Below the pieces are notes generated by a model that was not told where the DNA came from, did no database searches, and saw only the letters and a list, made by a program, of their open reading frames with translations. Both the position numbers and the translations under genes were made by a program. Below are positions 39,156 through 48,204 of a stretch of DNA of 64,000 nucleotides, one piece after another; positions within the stretch are counted from its first letter, which is position 1, and each line of letters begins with the position of its first letter. Origin of the DNA: Alteromonas sp. C1M14 (GTDB lineage Bacteria > Pseudomonadota > Gammaproteobacteria > Enterobacterales > Alteromonadaceae); NCBI RefSeq assembly GCF_018860965.1, contig NZ_JAHKQF010000015.1, positions 62,001-126,000 on the forward strand. Direction: 5' to 3'.

Positions 39156-42048
39156 TTATTCATCTATTCTCATGCAAATTATCCGCAAGGAATTCCGTGG
39201 TTTCTTTTCAACTCCCGCGGCCTATCTTTTCTTAGGTGGTTTTCTGGCAGCAACCCTTTTTGTCTTTTTCTGGGTTGAGACCTTTTTTGCGCGCAATATT
39301 GCCGATGTAAGACCCCTCTTCCAATGGTTACCGCTATTGCTTATTTTTCTTATCGCCGCTCTCACTATGCGCGCTTGGTCCGAAGAACGCCGGGCGGGGA
39401 CATTAGAGAGTCTCCTGACCTCACCGGTATCGCCTTTGCAATTGATCGTAGGGAAGTTTGCAGCCACATTGTCGTTAGTCGTGCTAGCACTTTTCCTTAC
39501 TCTCCCCCTTCCCTTTACGGTTTCACTGTTAGGTCCACTAGACTGGGGACCTGTTATCGGAGGGTATGTGGCCACTTTATTTTTAGCCGCCGCCTATATT
39601 GCCATCGGTTTATACATGAGTGGACGAACCGATAATCCCGTCGTGGCCCTTATTCTCACCGTTATCGTTTGTGGTTTGTTTTACTTTATTGGTTCACCCA
39701 CACTCACCGACCTTTTTGGCGGGCACATAAGCAAAGTGTTGGCCTTAATGGGCACCGGAAGCCGATTTGAATCTATCACCCGTGGGGTATTGGATATTCG
39801 AGATGTCTATTATTACCTCTCCATAATGGGCGTATTTTTAACCCTCAATCTGTTTTCATTAGAACGTTTGCGCTGGGCCGGTAACCCCATTTCTAAAAGC
39901 CACCGTTACTATCAATGGGCTGTGGCACTGACCATCGCTAATTTTGTAATCGCAAATTGTTGGCTTAATACTATCCCATGGGCGCGGGTTGATATCACTG
40001 AAAATCAGCAGTACTCCTTATCTGACGCCACTGACAGTCAGCTTGCGTCGTTACAAGAACCCCTTCAAATTAGGGGCTATTTTTCTGCTAAAACCCATCC
40101 TTTGCTTGCCCCATTAGTCCCCCAGCTTGAAGACTTACTTAAAGAATATGCCATTAAAAGCGATGGCCGCGTGAATGTTGAATTCATTGATCCGACCCAA
40201 GATCAAGACGCCGAAGAAGAAGCCGCCTCGCGCTTTGGGATCAAACCGGTTCCCTTTCAAACCGCCGACCGATATCAATCCGCTGTTGTTAGTTCATACT
40301 TTGATTTGGTTATTTCTTACGGTGATCAATTTGAAACCTTAGGGTTTCAAGATCTCATCGAGGTAAAATCTGAAACCGGGCAAGATTTAGATGTGTTATT
40401 GAAAAACCCTGAATATGCCATTACCCGGGCCATACGCAAAGTAGCAGGAAGTTTTCAAGCAGCAGGGGATCCCTTTGACACGATAGATCATAAAGTGGTG
40501 TTCAAGGGTTATATGTCTCCTAGCGAACAGTTGCCAGAATCCTTACAAAACCTACGTTCTGATCTGCAATCGTTACTTGATGATTGGAAAAAACAAGCCG
40601 GTGATAAATTTGCCGTGCAATTTGCTGATCCAGAGGCCAACAATGGCACCTTGGCAGAAGCACTAACACAGAAATTCGGTTTTAGTCCACAGGTGGCCAG
40701 CTTACTCGATCCCAAGCCTTTCTGGTTTTACATGGTGCTAGAAAGTGACGGGGAAACAGTGCAGGTGCCCCTTCCAGAAACCCTTGATAAAAATGCGCTT
40801 AAACGGGCCCTTGATAGTGCATTGCATCGCTTAACTCCGGGCGTACTAAAAACAGTTTCTGTGGTAAAACCTGCCGCCTACGGGCCTAACGCCCAAGGGT
40901 ATACCGCGTTGGAAAAAGTACTTAAAGAAAATGTTCGGGTAAAAGATGAAGACCTTGCCGATGGCCAAGTTGCTGAGGATAGCGATCTCTTACTGGTACT
41001 TTCTCCCCAAGCGCTCACCGACACCCAACGTTTTGCTGTCGATCAGTTTTTAATGCAAGGGGGCAGTGTGGTGTTAATGACATCCCCCTATAATGTGCAA
41101 GTTAACCAAAGTCTCACGGCCAGCAAACAAACATCGGGATTAAGCGATTGGCTTGCCCACTATGGTGTAGAAATTGACGATTCCTTGGTTCTTGACCCCC
41201 AAAATACAGCCCTCCCTGTGCCTGTGCAGCGCTACATTGGTGGCCTACCTATTCAAGAAATTCGTATGCTTCCCTACCCCCACTTCCCAGATTTACGGGG
41301 CGACAGCCTTAACCAGGACAACCCCATTACTGCATCTTTGGGGCAGTTAACCCTCAATTGGGCTTCGCCAATTCATATTGATAAGGAGAAAAATAAAGAT
41401 CGCCAAGTTGCACCACTACTGTACAGCTCAAAAAATAGCTGGACGTCGGACAATCTTGACCTCATCCCCAACTATGAACAATACCCTGATACTGGGTTCC
41501 CCCCAGCCGATGAACACCATGCTTATTTACTCGGAGTTGCCATAGAAGGGCAGTTTACGTCTTTTTATGAGGGTAAGCCCTCTCCCCTTCTTAACACGGC
41601 TAACACGGGTAACACGGGTAACACGGATGAAAATAGTGGCGATGAAGCACAAGCGTCAGCGGCTGATGATACCAATACATCCATCGGTAGTGTCATTACG
41701 CGCTCGCCTTCATCGGCCCGCCTTACCGTGGTATCTAGCAATACCTTTGCCTCCGATGCCACCATTAATTTGATCTCTCAGGGCTTAAATACGCTGTATA
41801 CCAAACCCGTCGACTTTGTTCAAAATACCATCGACTGGTCCCTTGAAGATCGGGGGTTATTAGCCCTTAGAGGACAAACGCAACTAGCGCGAACCTTAAT
41901 ACCAATGACACCAGGGGAACAACGATGGTGGGAATGGACTAATTATGGACTTGCCGTCATTGCACTATTGGCTATCTGGATATGGCGTCGAGGTGTGGCT
42001 GCCAGCGACGCACGCAAATACAAAGCTATTTTAGCGGAGGTTAAATAA
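39148..42048 (+). CDS. Fused GldF-like permease / GldG-like protein, module 2
   Basis: This 966-residue protein joins two functions that are separate genes in module 1. Residues about 1-245 form an ABC-2 permease with FFSTPAAYLFL and MRAWSEERRAGTLESLL. A further helix (YYQWAVALTIANFVIANCW, about 255-275) leads into the GldG-like extracytoplasmic region (ITENQQYSLSDAT, VEFIDPTQDQD), ending in a C-terminal helix (YGLAVIALLAIWIW). Near residue 815 a 9-bp DNA repeat encodes N-T-x units. The ATG at 39148 is chosen for its GAAGAGG site. The substrate is unknown. Confidence 0.82.
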   Translation: MSNYSSILMQIIRKEFRGFFSTPAAYLFLGGFLAATLFVFFWVETFFARNIADVRPLFQWLPLLLIFLIAALTMRAWSEERRAGTLESLLTSPVSPLQLIVGKFAATLSLVVLALFLTLPLPFTVSLLGPLDWGPVIGGYVATLFLAAAYIAIGLYMSGRTDNPVVALILTVIVCGLFYFIGSPTLTDLFGGHISKVLALMGTGSRFESITRGVLDIRDVYYYLSIMGVFLTLNLFSLERLRWAGNPISKSHRYYQWAVALTIANFVIANCWLNTIPWARVDITENQQYSLSDATDSQLASLQEPLQIRGYFSAKTHPLLAPLVPQLEDLLKEYAIKSDGRVNVEFIDPTQDQDAEEEAASRFGIKPVPFQTADRYQSAVVSSYFDLVISYGDQFETLGFQDLIEVKSETGQDLDVLLKNPEYAITRAIRKVAGSFQAAGDPFDTIDHKVVFKGYMSPSEQLPESLQNLRSDLQSLLDDWKKQAGDKFAVQFADPEANNGTLAEALTQKFGFSPQVASLLDPKPFWFYMVLESDGETVQVPLPETLDKNALKRALDSALHRLTPGVLKTVSVVKPAAYGPNAQGYTALEKVLKENVRVKDEDLADGQVAEDSDLLLVLSPQALTDTQRFAVDQFLMQGGSVVLMTSPYNVQVNQSLTASKQTSGLSDWLAHYGVEIDDSLVLDPQNTALPVPVQRYIGGLPIQEIRMLPYPHFPDLRGDSLNQDNPITASLGQLTLNWASPIHIDKEKNKDRQVAPLLYSSKNSWTSDNLDLIPNYEQYPDTGFPPADEHHAYLLGVAIEGQFTSFYEGKPSPLLNTANTGNTGNTDENSGDEAQASAADDTNTSIGSVITRSPSSARLTVVSSNTFASDATINLISQGLNTLYTKPVDFVQNTIDWSLEDRGLLALRGQTQLARTLIPMTPGEQRWWEWTNYGLAVIALLAIWIWRRGVAASDARKYKAILAEVK
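41593..41628 (+). repeat. Four-unit 9-bp tandem repeat inside the fused GldF/GldG gene
   Basis: AACACGGnT is repeated four times in a row and encodes N-T-A, N-T-G, N-T-G, N-T-D in frame. It lies in a low-complexity linker just before a Ser/Asp-rich stretch. Copy number could change by slippage without a frameshift. Confidence 0.85.
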
Positions 42049-43050
42049 ATGAAGAGCACCGTTAAGTTTCTCGTCATCTTGCTAGTTGCTCAGATTATTT
42101 TGTCGCTGGGTATCCCTTTGAGTAGCAAAGATATGACAGCCAAAAGCGTACCGGTAAATTTGCTTACATTCGATGAAGACAGTGTCGATAAGTTAATCAT
42201 TTCGGGGCCCGATGACAGTCATGTTCAGCTAGCCAATATTGATGGACGCTGGGTCTTGCCGCAAAAGCAGAACTTCCCAGCCAACACCGCTAAGGTTGAA
42301 CAATTGTTGGCGCAGTTATCAACAACACAGGTAACCCACCCTGTTGCCACAAGCAAAAGTGCCCAGAAACGTTTTCATGTTTCAGATAACACCTTTGAAC
42401 GACGCATCACCCTGAAGGCCGCCGATAAAACCCTGACTCAGGTATACCTTGGATCTTCTGCAGCCATGCAGCAGGTACATGCAAGAACGGACAAAAGTGA
42501 TGACATCTACGCTATAAAAATGGCTACCTACACGATCCCTGTAGACAGCAATGACTGGGTGGATAAATCCCTTGTACAGATCGATAAGTCGGCAATAACC
42601 GACCTAACGGTTAACGGTTTAGGTATTCAGCGATCAACTGTTAGCGCCCCTGAGGCGAGCGAGCCTAATGAGCACGCCGAGCCCGGGTTATCACCGGCTT
42701 GGGAAGCGCCTACATTAGCTGCAAATAAAAAGTTAGATAATGATGGGGTAAATACCCTTGTAGGCCTCATTGCTAATATTCAGTATGACGCGGTTTTAGG
42801 GAAAGACAACAAGGCTGAATATCACTTATCAACACCCTTACTGTCGCTAACGGTTACCACCGATAAACAGGATGATATTGACTATCAGATTGGTAAAGAT
42901 GACAACGACAGATACATTCTTAAAGTGTCCACTCGCCCAGAGTATTTTGCATTGGCTGATTACCGTGCCACAGCGTTAATCGATGCCGCCGCAAATGACA
43001 AATTAACCCCAATGACCGAAAAGGAACAAGATAGCGCGGTAGAGCATTAA
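42049..43050 (+). CDS. DUF4340 family protein of Gld-like ABC module 2
   Basis: This 333-residue protein has an N-terminal helix (FLVILLVAQIILSLGIPL) and an extracytoplasmic part built from DUF4340-type strands (VDKLIISGPDDSHVQLANIDGRWVLP, VYLGSSAAMQQVHARTD). It is paralogous in layout to the gene at 24862-25839. It starts at the base after the fused permease stop, so the two are cotranscribed. A hairpin follows the stop. Function is unknown. Confidence 0.78.
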   Translation: MKSTVKFLVILLVAQIILSLGIPLSSKDMTAKSVPVNLLTFDEDSVDKLIISGPDDSHVQLANIDGRWVLPQKQNFPANTAKVEQLLAQLSTTQVTHPVATSKSAQKRFHVSDNTFERRITLKAADKTLTQVYLGSSAAMQQVHARTDKSDDIYAIKMATYTIPVDSNDWVDKSLVQIDKSAITDLTVNGLGIQRSTVSAPEASEPNEHAEPGLSPAWEAPTLAANKKLDNDGVNTLVGLIANIQYDAVLGKDNKAEYHLSTPLLSLTVTTDKQDDIDYQIGKDDNDRYILKVSTRPEYFALADYRATALIDAAANDKLTPMTEKEQDSAVEH

Positions 43051-43070
43051 CCCCTAATCATACATTTTAT

Positions 43071-43110
43071 CAGGCTGGTAGAGGCTTTATACCAGCCTGA
43101 TAATCTGTTT
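43071..43110 (+). terminator. Hairpin after ABC module 2
   Basis: CAGGCTGGTA and TACCAGCCTG form a perfect 10-bp stem around a 9-base loop. The following ATAATCTGTTT is only weakly T-rich, so termination is plausible but not certain. Confidence 0.5.
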
Positions 43111-43182
43111 CACCTACCAATTGCGGTGGCGGTATAGGACACCGCAGCCTTACGTTTACGCCCATCAATCACAAGGGCTGAA

Positions 43183-44088
43183 CTAGGTTTCATTAAAGCT
43201 TCCGTAGCCATCTGCCAGAAAGTCAATTAAGGCCCTCACTGCCGGTAGCAAACCCCGTCGAGATGGAAAGACCGCATGTATAATTTCCTTGGGCGCTTGC
43301 CAGCCATCAAGCAATCGAATAAGACTACCGTCAGTAATTTGTTCACTAACCATCAATGTGGGCAACTGTACCACGCCTACGCCGGCTACCGCCGCATTGC
43401 GTAAGGCCACCATGTCAGTAGTAATCAAGCGCGGTTTAAACGGCACGTCTATCAATTCCCCAGCTGGTGAGTACCAAGACCACACAAACTGATATTGTGG
43501 TTGCCCTAGTCCTAGCGATGGCCAGCTATTCAGTTGAGCCAACTCGGTTGGTACAAGTTGGTGATGAATAAGTTCGGGGCTGGCCACCATACTCATATTA
43601 CGCTCAGATAACACCCGCATAACCAAGTCACTATTTTCAATGGGTGGCGGCCGTACCCGTATTGCGATATCCACACCTTCAGCAATAAGATCCGCTTCTC
43701 TATTGGTAGCGTCTAAATGAATCGTCACCTGGGGATAGGTCACCATAAACTCAGCCAGCATTTTTCCCACATGCGCATGCAACAGGGCAATGGGACAGGT
43801 TAGTCGTATGGTCCCTCTTGGCTCAGCGGTGATTGAATCAATGGCTTCTTGGGCCGCTTCCGCTTCAACCAACATGGCTTTACAGTGCTGAAAATAGGTC
43901 AACCCCACATCGGTCAAATGAAAACGACGGGTAGAACGATAAATCAACTTGGTGCCAAGCCGTTCTTCAAGCCCTGCAATGCGGCGGCTCAACGTAGATT
44001 TCGGAATACAAAGCGCCCGACTCGCTGCAGAAAAGCCGCCGTATTCCACCGCTTTGACAAAATAATAAAGATCATTCAAATCGTGCAT
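43183..44088 (-). CDS. LysR-family transcriptional regulator next to pirin
   Basis: This protein of about 301 residues has an N-terminal winged helix-turn-helix (LYYFVKAVEYGGFSAASRALCIPKSTLSRRI) and a LysR substrate-binding domain. I place the start at 44088 (MHDLNDLYYF); an ATG two codons upstream at 44094 is also possible. It is divergent from a pirin gene, a pairing often seen for LysR regulators of the MxxLNDLYYF type. It probably controls the pirin gene and itself; the effector is unknown. Confidence 0.88.
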   Translation of the reverse strand: MHDLNDLYYFVKAVEYGGFSAASRALCIPKSTLSRRIAGLEERLGTKLIYRSTRRFHLTDVGLTYFQHCKAMLVEAEAAQEAIDSITAEPRGTIRLTCPIALLHAHVGKMLAEFMVTYPQVTIHLDATNREADLIAEGVDIAIRVRPPPIENSDLVMRVLSERNMSMVASPELIHHQLVPTELAQLNSWPSLGLGQPQYQFVWSWYSPAGELIDVPFKPRLITTDMVALRNAAVAGVGVVQLPTLMVSEQITDGSLIRLLDGWQAPKEIIHAVFPSRRGLLPAVRALIDFLADGYGSFNET

Positions 44089-44190
44089 AACCATCGTTCT
44101 ATTTTTGGAACAGTGAAACCCATTTTAGCAGTCTACAGAATTATTGTACCAGCTATATGATATTAACTAAGCCAACGTAAGGAGAAACCT

Positions 44191-45051
44191 ATGAAAACCC
44201 TCGTAACCACCATTAACCCCCCTTCTCCTCATTGGGTGGGCAACGGCTTTCCTGTTCGTACCCTGTTTTCGTACCACGATCAAGCGCAAGCCCTTAGTCC
44301 TTTCTTATTATTGGATTATGCCGGCCCCATGACATTTCCCGGTGACGGCCTCAAACGAGGCGTGGGAGAACACCCTCACCGTGGCTTTGAAACCGTCACA
44401 ATTGTCTATGAAGGGGAAGTTGAGCACAAAGATTCCACCGGCAAAGGCGGCGTTATCGGCCAAGGCGATGTGCAATGGATGACAGCTGGCGCAGGAATAT
44501 TGCACGAAGAATTCCACTCCAAGGCCTTTAGCCAAAACGGTGGTGATCTGCAGATGGTGCAGCTTTGGGTCAACTTGCCGAAACAGCACAAGATGACACC
44601 TCCTGATTATCAAAAAATCACTAAGGATGAGATACCCCACGTCCCCCTTGCTGATAACGCCGGTGTAGTGCGCCCCATAGCCGGTGCGTTTCTTGGCCAC
44701 CAAGGACCCGCCAGTACGTTTAGTCCCATGCAGGTGTGGAATATAACACTAAACGCAGACGGTCAAACCCAGTTTGATGTGCCTGAAGGCTGGACCACAG
44801 CGGTTGTGATCCTCGAAGGGGCCGTTAGCGTCAATGATTCTGCGCCACTTAGTGTAGGTAGTATGGCCTTGCTGAGTCATGAAGGCAGCACAGTGAAACT
44901 GCATGGCCAGCAAGACAGTTTGGTGCTGCTACTCAGTGGCGAGCCGATCGATGAACCTGTGGTGGGGCATGGCCCCTTCGTTATGAACACCAAACAGGAG
45001 ATTGCTCAGGCTTTTACCGACCTCAAGCAGGGTCAATTTGGGCGTATCTAA
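44191..45051 (+). CDS. Pirin family protein
   Basis: This 286-residue bicupin protein shows the pirin metal site in HPHRGFETVTIVYEGEVEHKD and the downstream GAGILHEEFHS: His, His, His and Glu that bind iron. The second cupin is degenerate. Some bacterial pirins have quercetin 2,3-dioxygenase activity and others bind regulators, so the role here is open. AGGAG precedes the ATG. It is divergent from the LysR gene, its likely regulator. Confidence 0.9.
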   Translation: MKTLVTTINPPSPHWVGNGFPVRTLFSYHDQAQALSPFLLLDYAGPMTFPGDGLKRGVGEHPHRGFETVTIVYEGEVEHKDSTGKGGVIGQGDVQWMTAGAGILHEEFHSKAFSQNGGDLQMVQLWVNLPKQHKMTPPDYQKITKDEIPHVPLADNAGVVRPIAGAFLGHQGPASTFSPMQVWNITLNADGQTQFDVPEGWTTAVVILEGAVSVNDSAPLSVGSMALLSHEGSTVKLHGQQDSLVLLLSGEPIDEPVVGHGPFVMNTKQEIAQAFTDLKQGQFGRI

Positions 45052-45114
45052 ACTTTGTGTTTCACCAAACGGGCGCATATGGCGCCCTCCTCTCACACAA
45101 ACCTGCCCAACATT

Positions 45115-45143
45115 TTGGATTGCAGAAAGCCAACCATTAAGAT
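45115..45143 (+). promoter_or_regulatory. Candidate promoter of the marR gene
   Basis: TTGGAT (45115-45120), a 17-bp spacer and TAAGAT (45138-45143) lie about 40 bp before the ATG. The palindrome at 45146 would cover the transcription start. Confidence 0.5.
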
Positions 45144-45145
45144 AT

Positions 45146-45162
45146 TGTTGTTAATAACAACA
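45146..45162. promoter_or_regulatory. Probable MarR operator 1
   Basis: TGTTGTTA and TAACAACA form a perfect 8-bp inverted repeat around one base, 19 bp before the marR start. The identical palindrome recurs at 45648, before the flavoprotein gene. MarR proteins bind such short palindromes and commonly repress their own promoters. Confidence 0.75.
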
Positions 45163-45181
45163 TAAAGTATGTGATATCTCA

Positions 45182-45628
45182 ATGGACTCAAAACTCAAGC
45201 GTGCAGAAGCCCTTTATGAAGCCGTCAACCAGTTGATCCGGGTGCATCAGTTCCGTGATCGGGAAAGCATATGCTGCCATAACGTGTCGGTGGCTCAGTG
45301 CTACGCCCTTGAAACTCTGGTTAAACGCGGCCCATTAAGGCTAAAAGCCTTAGCAGAAGAAATGTGCCTTGATAAAAGCACAACAAGCCGTGTGGTTGAT
45401 GCATTACTTCGCAAAGGCTACGCGCTCAAGTCTTTAGATCCCCTTGACCAGCGCGCTGTGCAATTGTCACTCACCGCTGAAGGCCAAGAACTCTATGCAA
45501 CCATACGCAAAAGTCTGATTGCAGAAGAGGCATCCATGATCGCTGATATCTCTGATGAGGTGGTGGATGCCGCCCTTGTACTGTTAGGAAAGCTTACCAT
45601 CGCAGCGCGTACCCGACTTGGCGATTAA
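45182..45628 (+). CDS. MarR-family regulator with Cys-rich sensor region
   Basis: This 148-residue winged-helix regulator has the recognition region LKALAEEMCLDKSTTSRVVDALLRKGYA (about residues 55-82) and the wing DPLDQRAVQLSLTAEG. The N-terminal dimer helix carries ICCHNVSVAQC, three Cys within nine residues, plus one Cys in the helix before the recognition helix; this suggests thiol- or metalloid-based sensing, but that is inference. It is autoregulated by proximity to operator 1 and precedes the flavoprotein and MFS genes it likely controls. Confidence 0.87.
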   Translation: MDSKLKRAEALYEAVNQLIRVHQFRDRESICCHNVSVAQCYALETLVKRGPLRLKALAEEMCLDKSTTSRVVDALLRKGYALKSLDPLDQRAVQLSLTAEGQELYATIRKSLIAEEASMIADISDEVVDAALVLLGKLTIAARTRLGD

Positions 45629-45647
45629 GCCCTTTTTTTAACTATTT

Positions 45648-45664
45648 TGTTGTTACTAACAACA
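45648..45664. promoter_or_regulatory. Probable MarR operator 2
   Basis: The same TGTTGTTA-n-TAACAACA palindrome as operator 1 lies 20 bp before the flavoprotein start codon, between marR and the oxidoreductase gene. Confidence 0.75.
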
Positions 45665-45684
45665 CATTTCTAGGAGGTTTATCT

Positions 45685-46947
45685 ATGTCTTATACTATCG
45701 AAAACTTACCCGTTGCTGTTATTGGTGCCGGTCCTATCGGCTTAAGCGCAGCGGTAAATTTACTCGACGCAGGGCTTACCCCCATTGTGTTTGAATCTGG
45801 TGATTGTGCTGGTGCTAACTTGGCACGCTGGGGACATGTGCGCATGTTTTCACCTTGGTCATACAATATGGATCCTAAAGCGGTATCTTTACTTAAGGAA
45901 ACAGACTGGGCCGAGCCGGCGCCCAGCGAATTTCCAACCGGTAATGAACTTCTTAAGCGCTATGTGCTGCCTTTAGCATCTCATCAAAACATTGCGCCAC
46001 ATCTGCATTTAAATACCCGGGTTGAGAATATCAGCCGCCAATATCACGATGTACTACGCAATAAAGGGCGCGCCCACGCCCCCTTCGTGGTGCGGGTTTC
46101 CAACCCACAAGGAGAGCGCGACATCCTGGTTCGGGCCGTCATTGATGCATCCGGTACCTATCAAACCCCTAACTGGCTTGGTGCACATGGCATTCCGGCT
46201 GTTGGTGAGCTTGCCGCTTCCCAATCCATTAGTTACGGCGTGCCTACGATTCTAGGCCCTAACAGCAAGGGATACGCCGGCAAATCCGTACTGGTCATTG
46301 GTGGTGGTCATTCGGCTTTTAACGCCTTGCAAGATCTCGTCACGCTTTCTGAACAATCTAATGGTATGCGTGTTTTATGGGGGATCCGCGGCGCCTCGGT
46401 AGACAACCTAGTCCGTTCACCCAAAAATGATGAGTTGCAAGAACGTAGGCGGCTAGAAGTGCATATTCAAACACTCTTGGAAGAAGGAAAAATCGACGTA
46501 TTTACCGATATTGCCATAGAAAAAATCAACACTGAAAATGGCAAACTCATGGTACAAAGCCATTCTCATGAACTACCGCCGGTAGATGAGATCATTGCGG
46601 CAACCGGATTTCGTCCCAACCTCCAGCTGTTGTCTGAGTTACGTATAGCCATTGATCCTGCCACACAAAGTCCGGTTCATTTAGGGCCACTGATTGATCC
46701 CAACTTCCACACTTGTGGTTCAGTGCCAGAGCATGGGGCCGAGGAACTGTCCCATCCAGAAACCGGTTTTTATATTGTTGGCATTAAAAGCTACGGTCGG
46801 GCTCCAACCTTTTTGCTGAGAACCGGCTATAAGCAGGTTGCGTCAGTCACATCGACATTGGCCAATCAGGTAATTGATGAAGAGCCGGTTGAAGATAACA
46901 CCTTGTCTTGTGATGAACTTGCGGCGAATCGGTGTTGTGCAAAATAA
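45685..46947 (+). CDS. FAD/NAD(P)-dependent oxidoreductase
   Basis: This 420-residue flavoprotein has an N-terminal FAD motif (VIGAGPIGLSAAVNLL), a second Rossmann motif for NAD(P) (VIGGGHSAFNAL, near residue 208) and the ATG-type motif AATGFRPNLQLL near residue 308. It resembles the flavin-containing monooxygenase / thioredoxin-reductase-like superfamily; the substrate is unknown. The C-terminus ends NRCCAK, a vicinal Cys pair. AGGAGG precedes the ATG. It is between marR and an MFS transporter gene. Confidence 0.83.
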   Translation: MSYTIENLPVAVIGAGPIGLSAAVNLLDAGLTPIVFESGDCAGANLARWGHVRMFSPWSYNMDPKAVSLLKETDWAEPAPSEFPTGNELLKRYVLPLASHQNIAPHLHLNTRVENISRQYHDVLRNKGRAHAPFVVRVSNPQGERDILVRAVIDASGTYQTPNWLGAHGIPAVGELAASQSISYGVPTILGPNSKGYAGKSVLVIGGGHSAFNALQDLVTLSEQSNGMRVLWGIRGASVDNLVRSPKNDELQERRRLEVHIQTLLEEGKIDVFTDIAIEKINTENGKLMVQSHSHELPPVDEIIAATGFRPNLQLLSELRIAIDPATQSPVHLGPLIDPNFHTCGSVPEHGAEELSHPETGFYIVGIKSYGRAPTFLLRTGYKQVASVTSTLANQVIDEEPVEDNTLSCDELAANRCCAK

Positions 46948-47031
46948 GCCTCTACCCCTCTAATCATTCCTTGGTGAATAGGCTTGGGATTATTTAGAGG
47001 GCACTTTTCATTTGTCATTAGGGGGGAAGGC

Positions 47032-48204
47032 ATGACAAATTTTATGCGACGTCATCCGTTATTGGTTGTCGTGGTTGCCCAGTTGTGTGGTACGTCACTT
47101 TGGTTTTCGGTCAATGGCGTAGGCTTGGCACTCATTGCAGATGTCGGACTAAGAGAAAAAGATCTGGGCTGGTTAACCCTCTCCATTCAGGCGGGTTTCA
47201 TTGCCGGTACCCTCTTAATTGCCACCACAGGGTTGGCTGACCGCATACGTGCCAGCCGTATTTTCGCCGTTTCCAGCCTAGCCGGTGCGCTGGCTAATGC
47301 CGGCTTTGTATTGGTGGCAGCCCATCAGCCCTTTGATCTGCTGCTGCGTTTTGTTACCGGGCTATGCTTAGCTGGGATCTACCCACTAGGCATGAAATTA
47401 GTCATTGGCTGGACCCCTAAATATGTAGGCGCCGCACTGGCATGGCTAGTGGGCATGTTAACCCTGGGCACGGCCCTCCCCCACCTGCTGCGTGGCGCAA
47501 TGGTCGCGTTATCTTGGCAGTGGACACTACTGGGCGCGTCGCTGTTAGCCATACTCGGTGGCGCGGCTATTTTCGTGCTCGGAGACGGCCCCCATTTACC
47601 GCCCTCAAGTGGTAAAGCACGATTACGAGACGGGCTTGCCGCCTTACGTGAACCCCGTTTTCGCGCCGTGGCAATGGGCTACTTCGGTCACAGCTGGGAG
47701 CTGTATGCATTGTGGACCCTGGTGCCCTTTATGGTGGCCCGAGAAGTGGCGCGTTTAGGTGCTCAGGGTTTCTCTACTCCCTTGATATCATTTACCATCA
47801 TCGCCCTTGGTTTGTTCGGTTGTATAGGGGGCGGGGCCTTGAGCCGACGATTAGGAAGCCTATTTGTGGCGCGCTTGGCCCTTGGTGCCTCTGGGCTTAT
47901 TTGTATGGTGTATCCATTGGTTGCCTTTTTATCCCCCCCCGTGATGCTACTTCTCCTCGCTTTATGGGGCTTGACCGTCATTGCCGATTCCCCTCAATTT
48001 TCGGCCTTAGCCGCACAAACTGCCCCCCGTGAACGCATCGGTTCAACCTTGGCCATGTTAAATGCTATCGGCTTTGCCCTGACCATTCCATCCATCGCAT
48101 TAACCACAGCTTTGTGGCAATGGCAGGGATTATGGGTAGTGTGGTGGTTGCTGCCAGGACCAGTAATAGGGCTTTGGGCAATGCACAAACTTGGCCGGCA
48201 ATAA
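47032..48204 (+). CDS. MFS transporter
   Basis: This 390-residue protein has about twelve hydrophobic helices with the loop motif between helices 2 and 3 (GLADRIRASRIF) typical of the major facilitator superfamily. The start at 47032 (MTNFMRRHP) is preceded by GGGGGGAAGG; the longer frame adds 16 unsupported residues. It follows the flavoprotein gene and is the last member of the marR-linked group, so efflux of the flavoprotein's product or of a toxic compound is plausible but unproven. Confidence 0.85.
   Translation: MTNFMRRHPLLVVVVAQLCGTSLWFSVNGVGLALIADVGLREKDLGWLTLSIQAGFIAGTLLIATTGLADRIRASRIFAVSSLAGALANAGFVLVAAHQPFDLLLRFVTGLCLAGIYPLGMKLVIGWTPKYVGAALAWLVGMLTLGTALPHLLRGAMVALSWQWTLLGASLLAILGGAAIFVLGDGPHLPPSSGKARLRDGLAALREPRFRAVAMGYFGHSWELYALWTLVPFMVAREVARLGAQGFSTPLISFTIIALGLFGCIGGGALSRRLGSLFVARLALGASGLICMVYPLVAFLSPPVMLLLLALWGLTVIADSPQFSALAAQTAPRERIGSTLAMLNAIGFALTIPSIALTTALWQWQGLWVVWWLLPGPVIGLWAMHKLGRQ

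Noticed and set aside
41593..41628. CRISPR-like repeat
   Set aside because: The repeats are contiguous 9-bp units inside a coding frame, without spacers; no CRISPR array or cas gene is visible in the window.
43183..45051. LysR-pirin pair as part of the guaA cassette
   Set aside because: It lies outside the direct repeats and its base composition resembles that of the core flanks.
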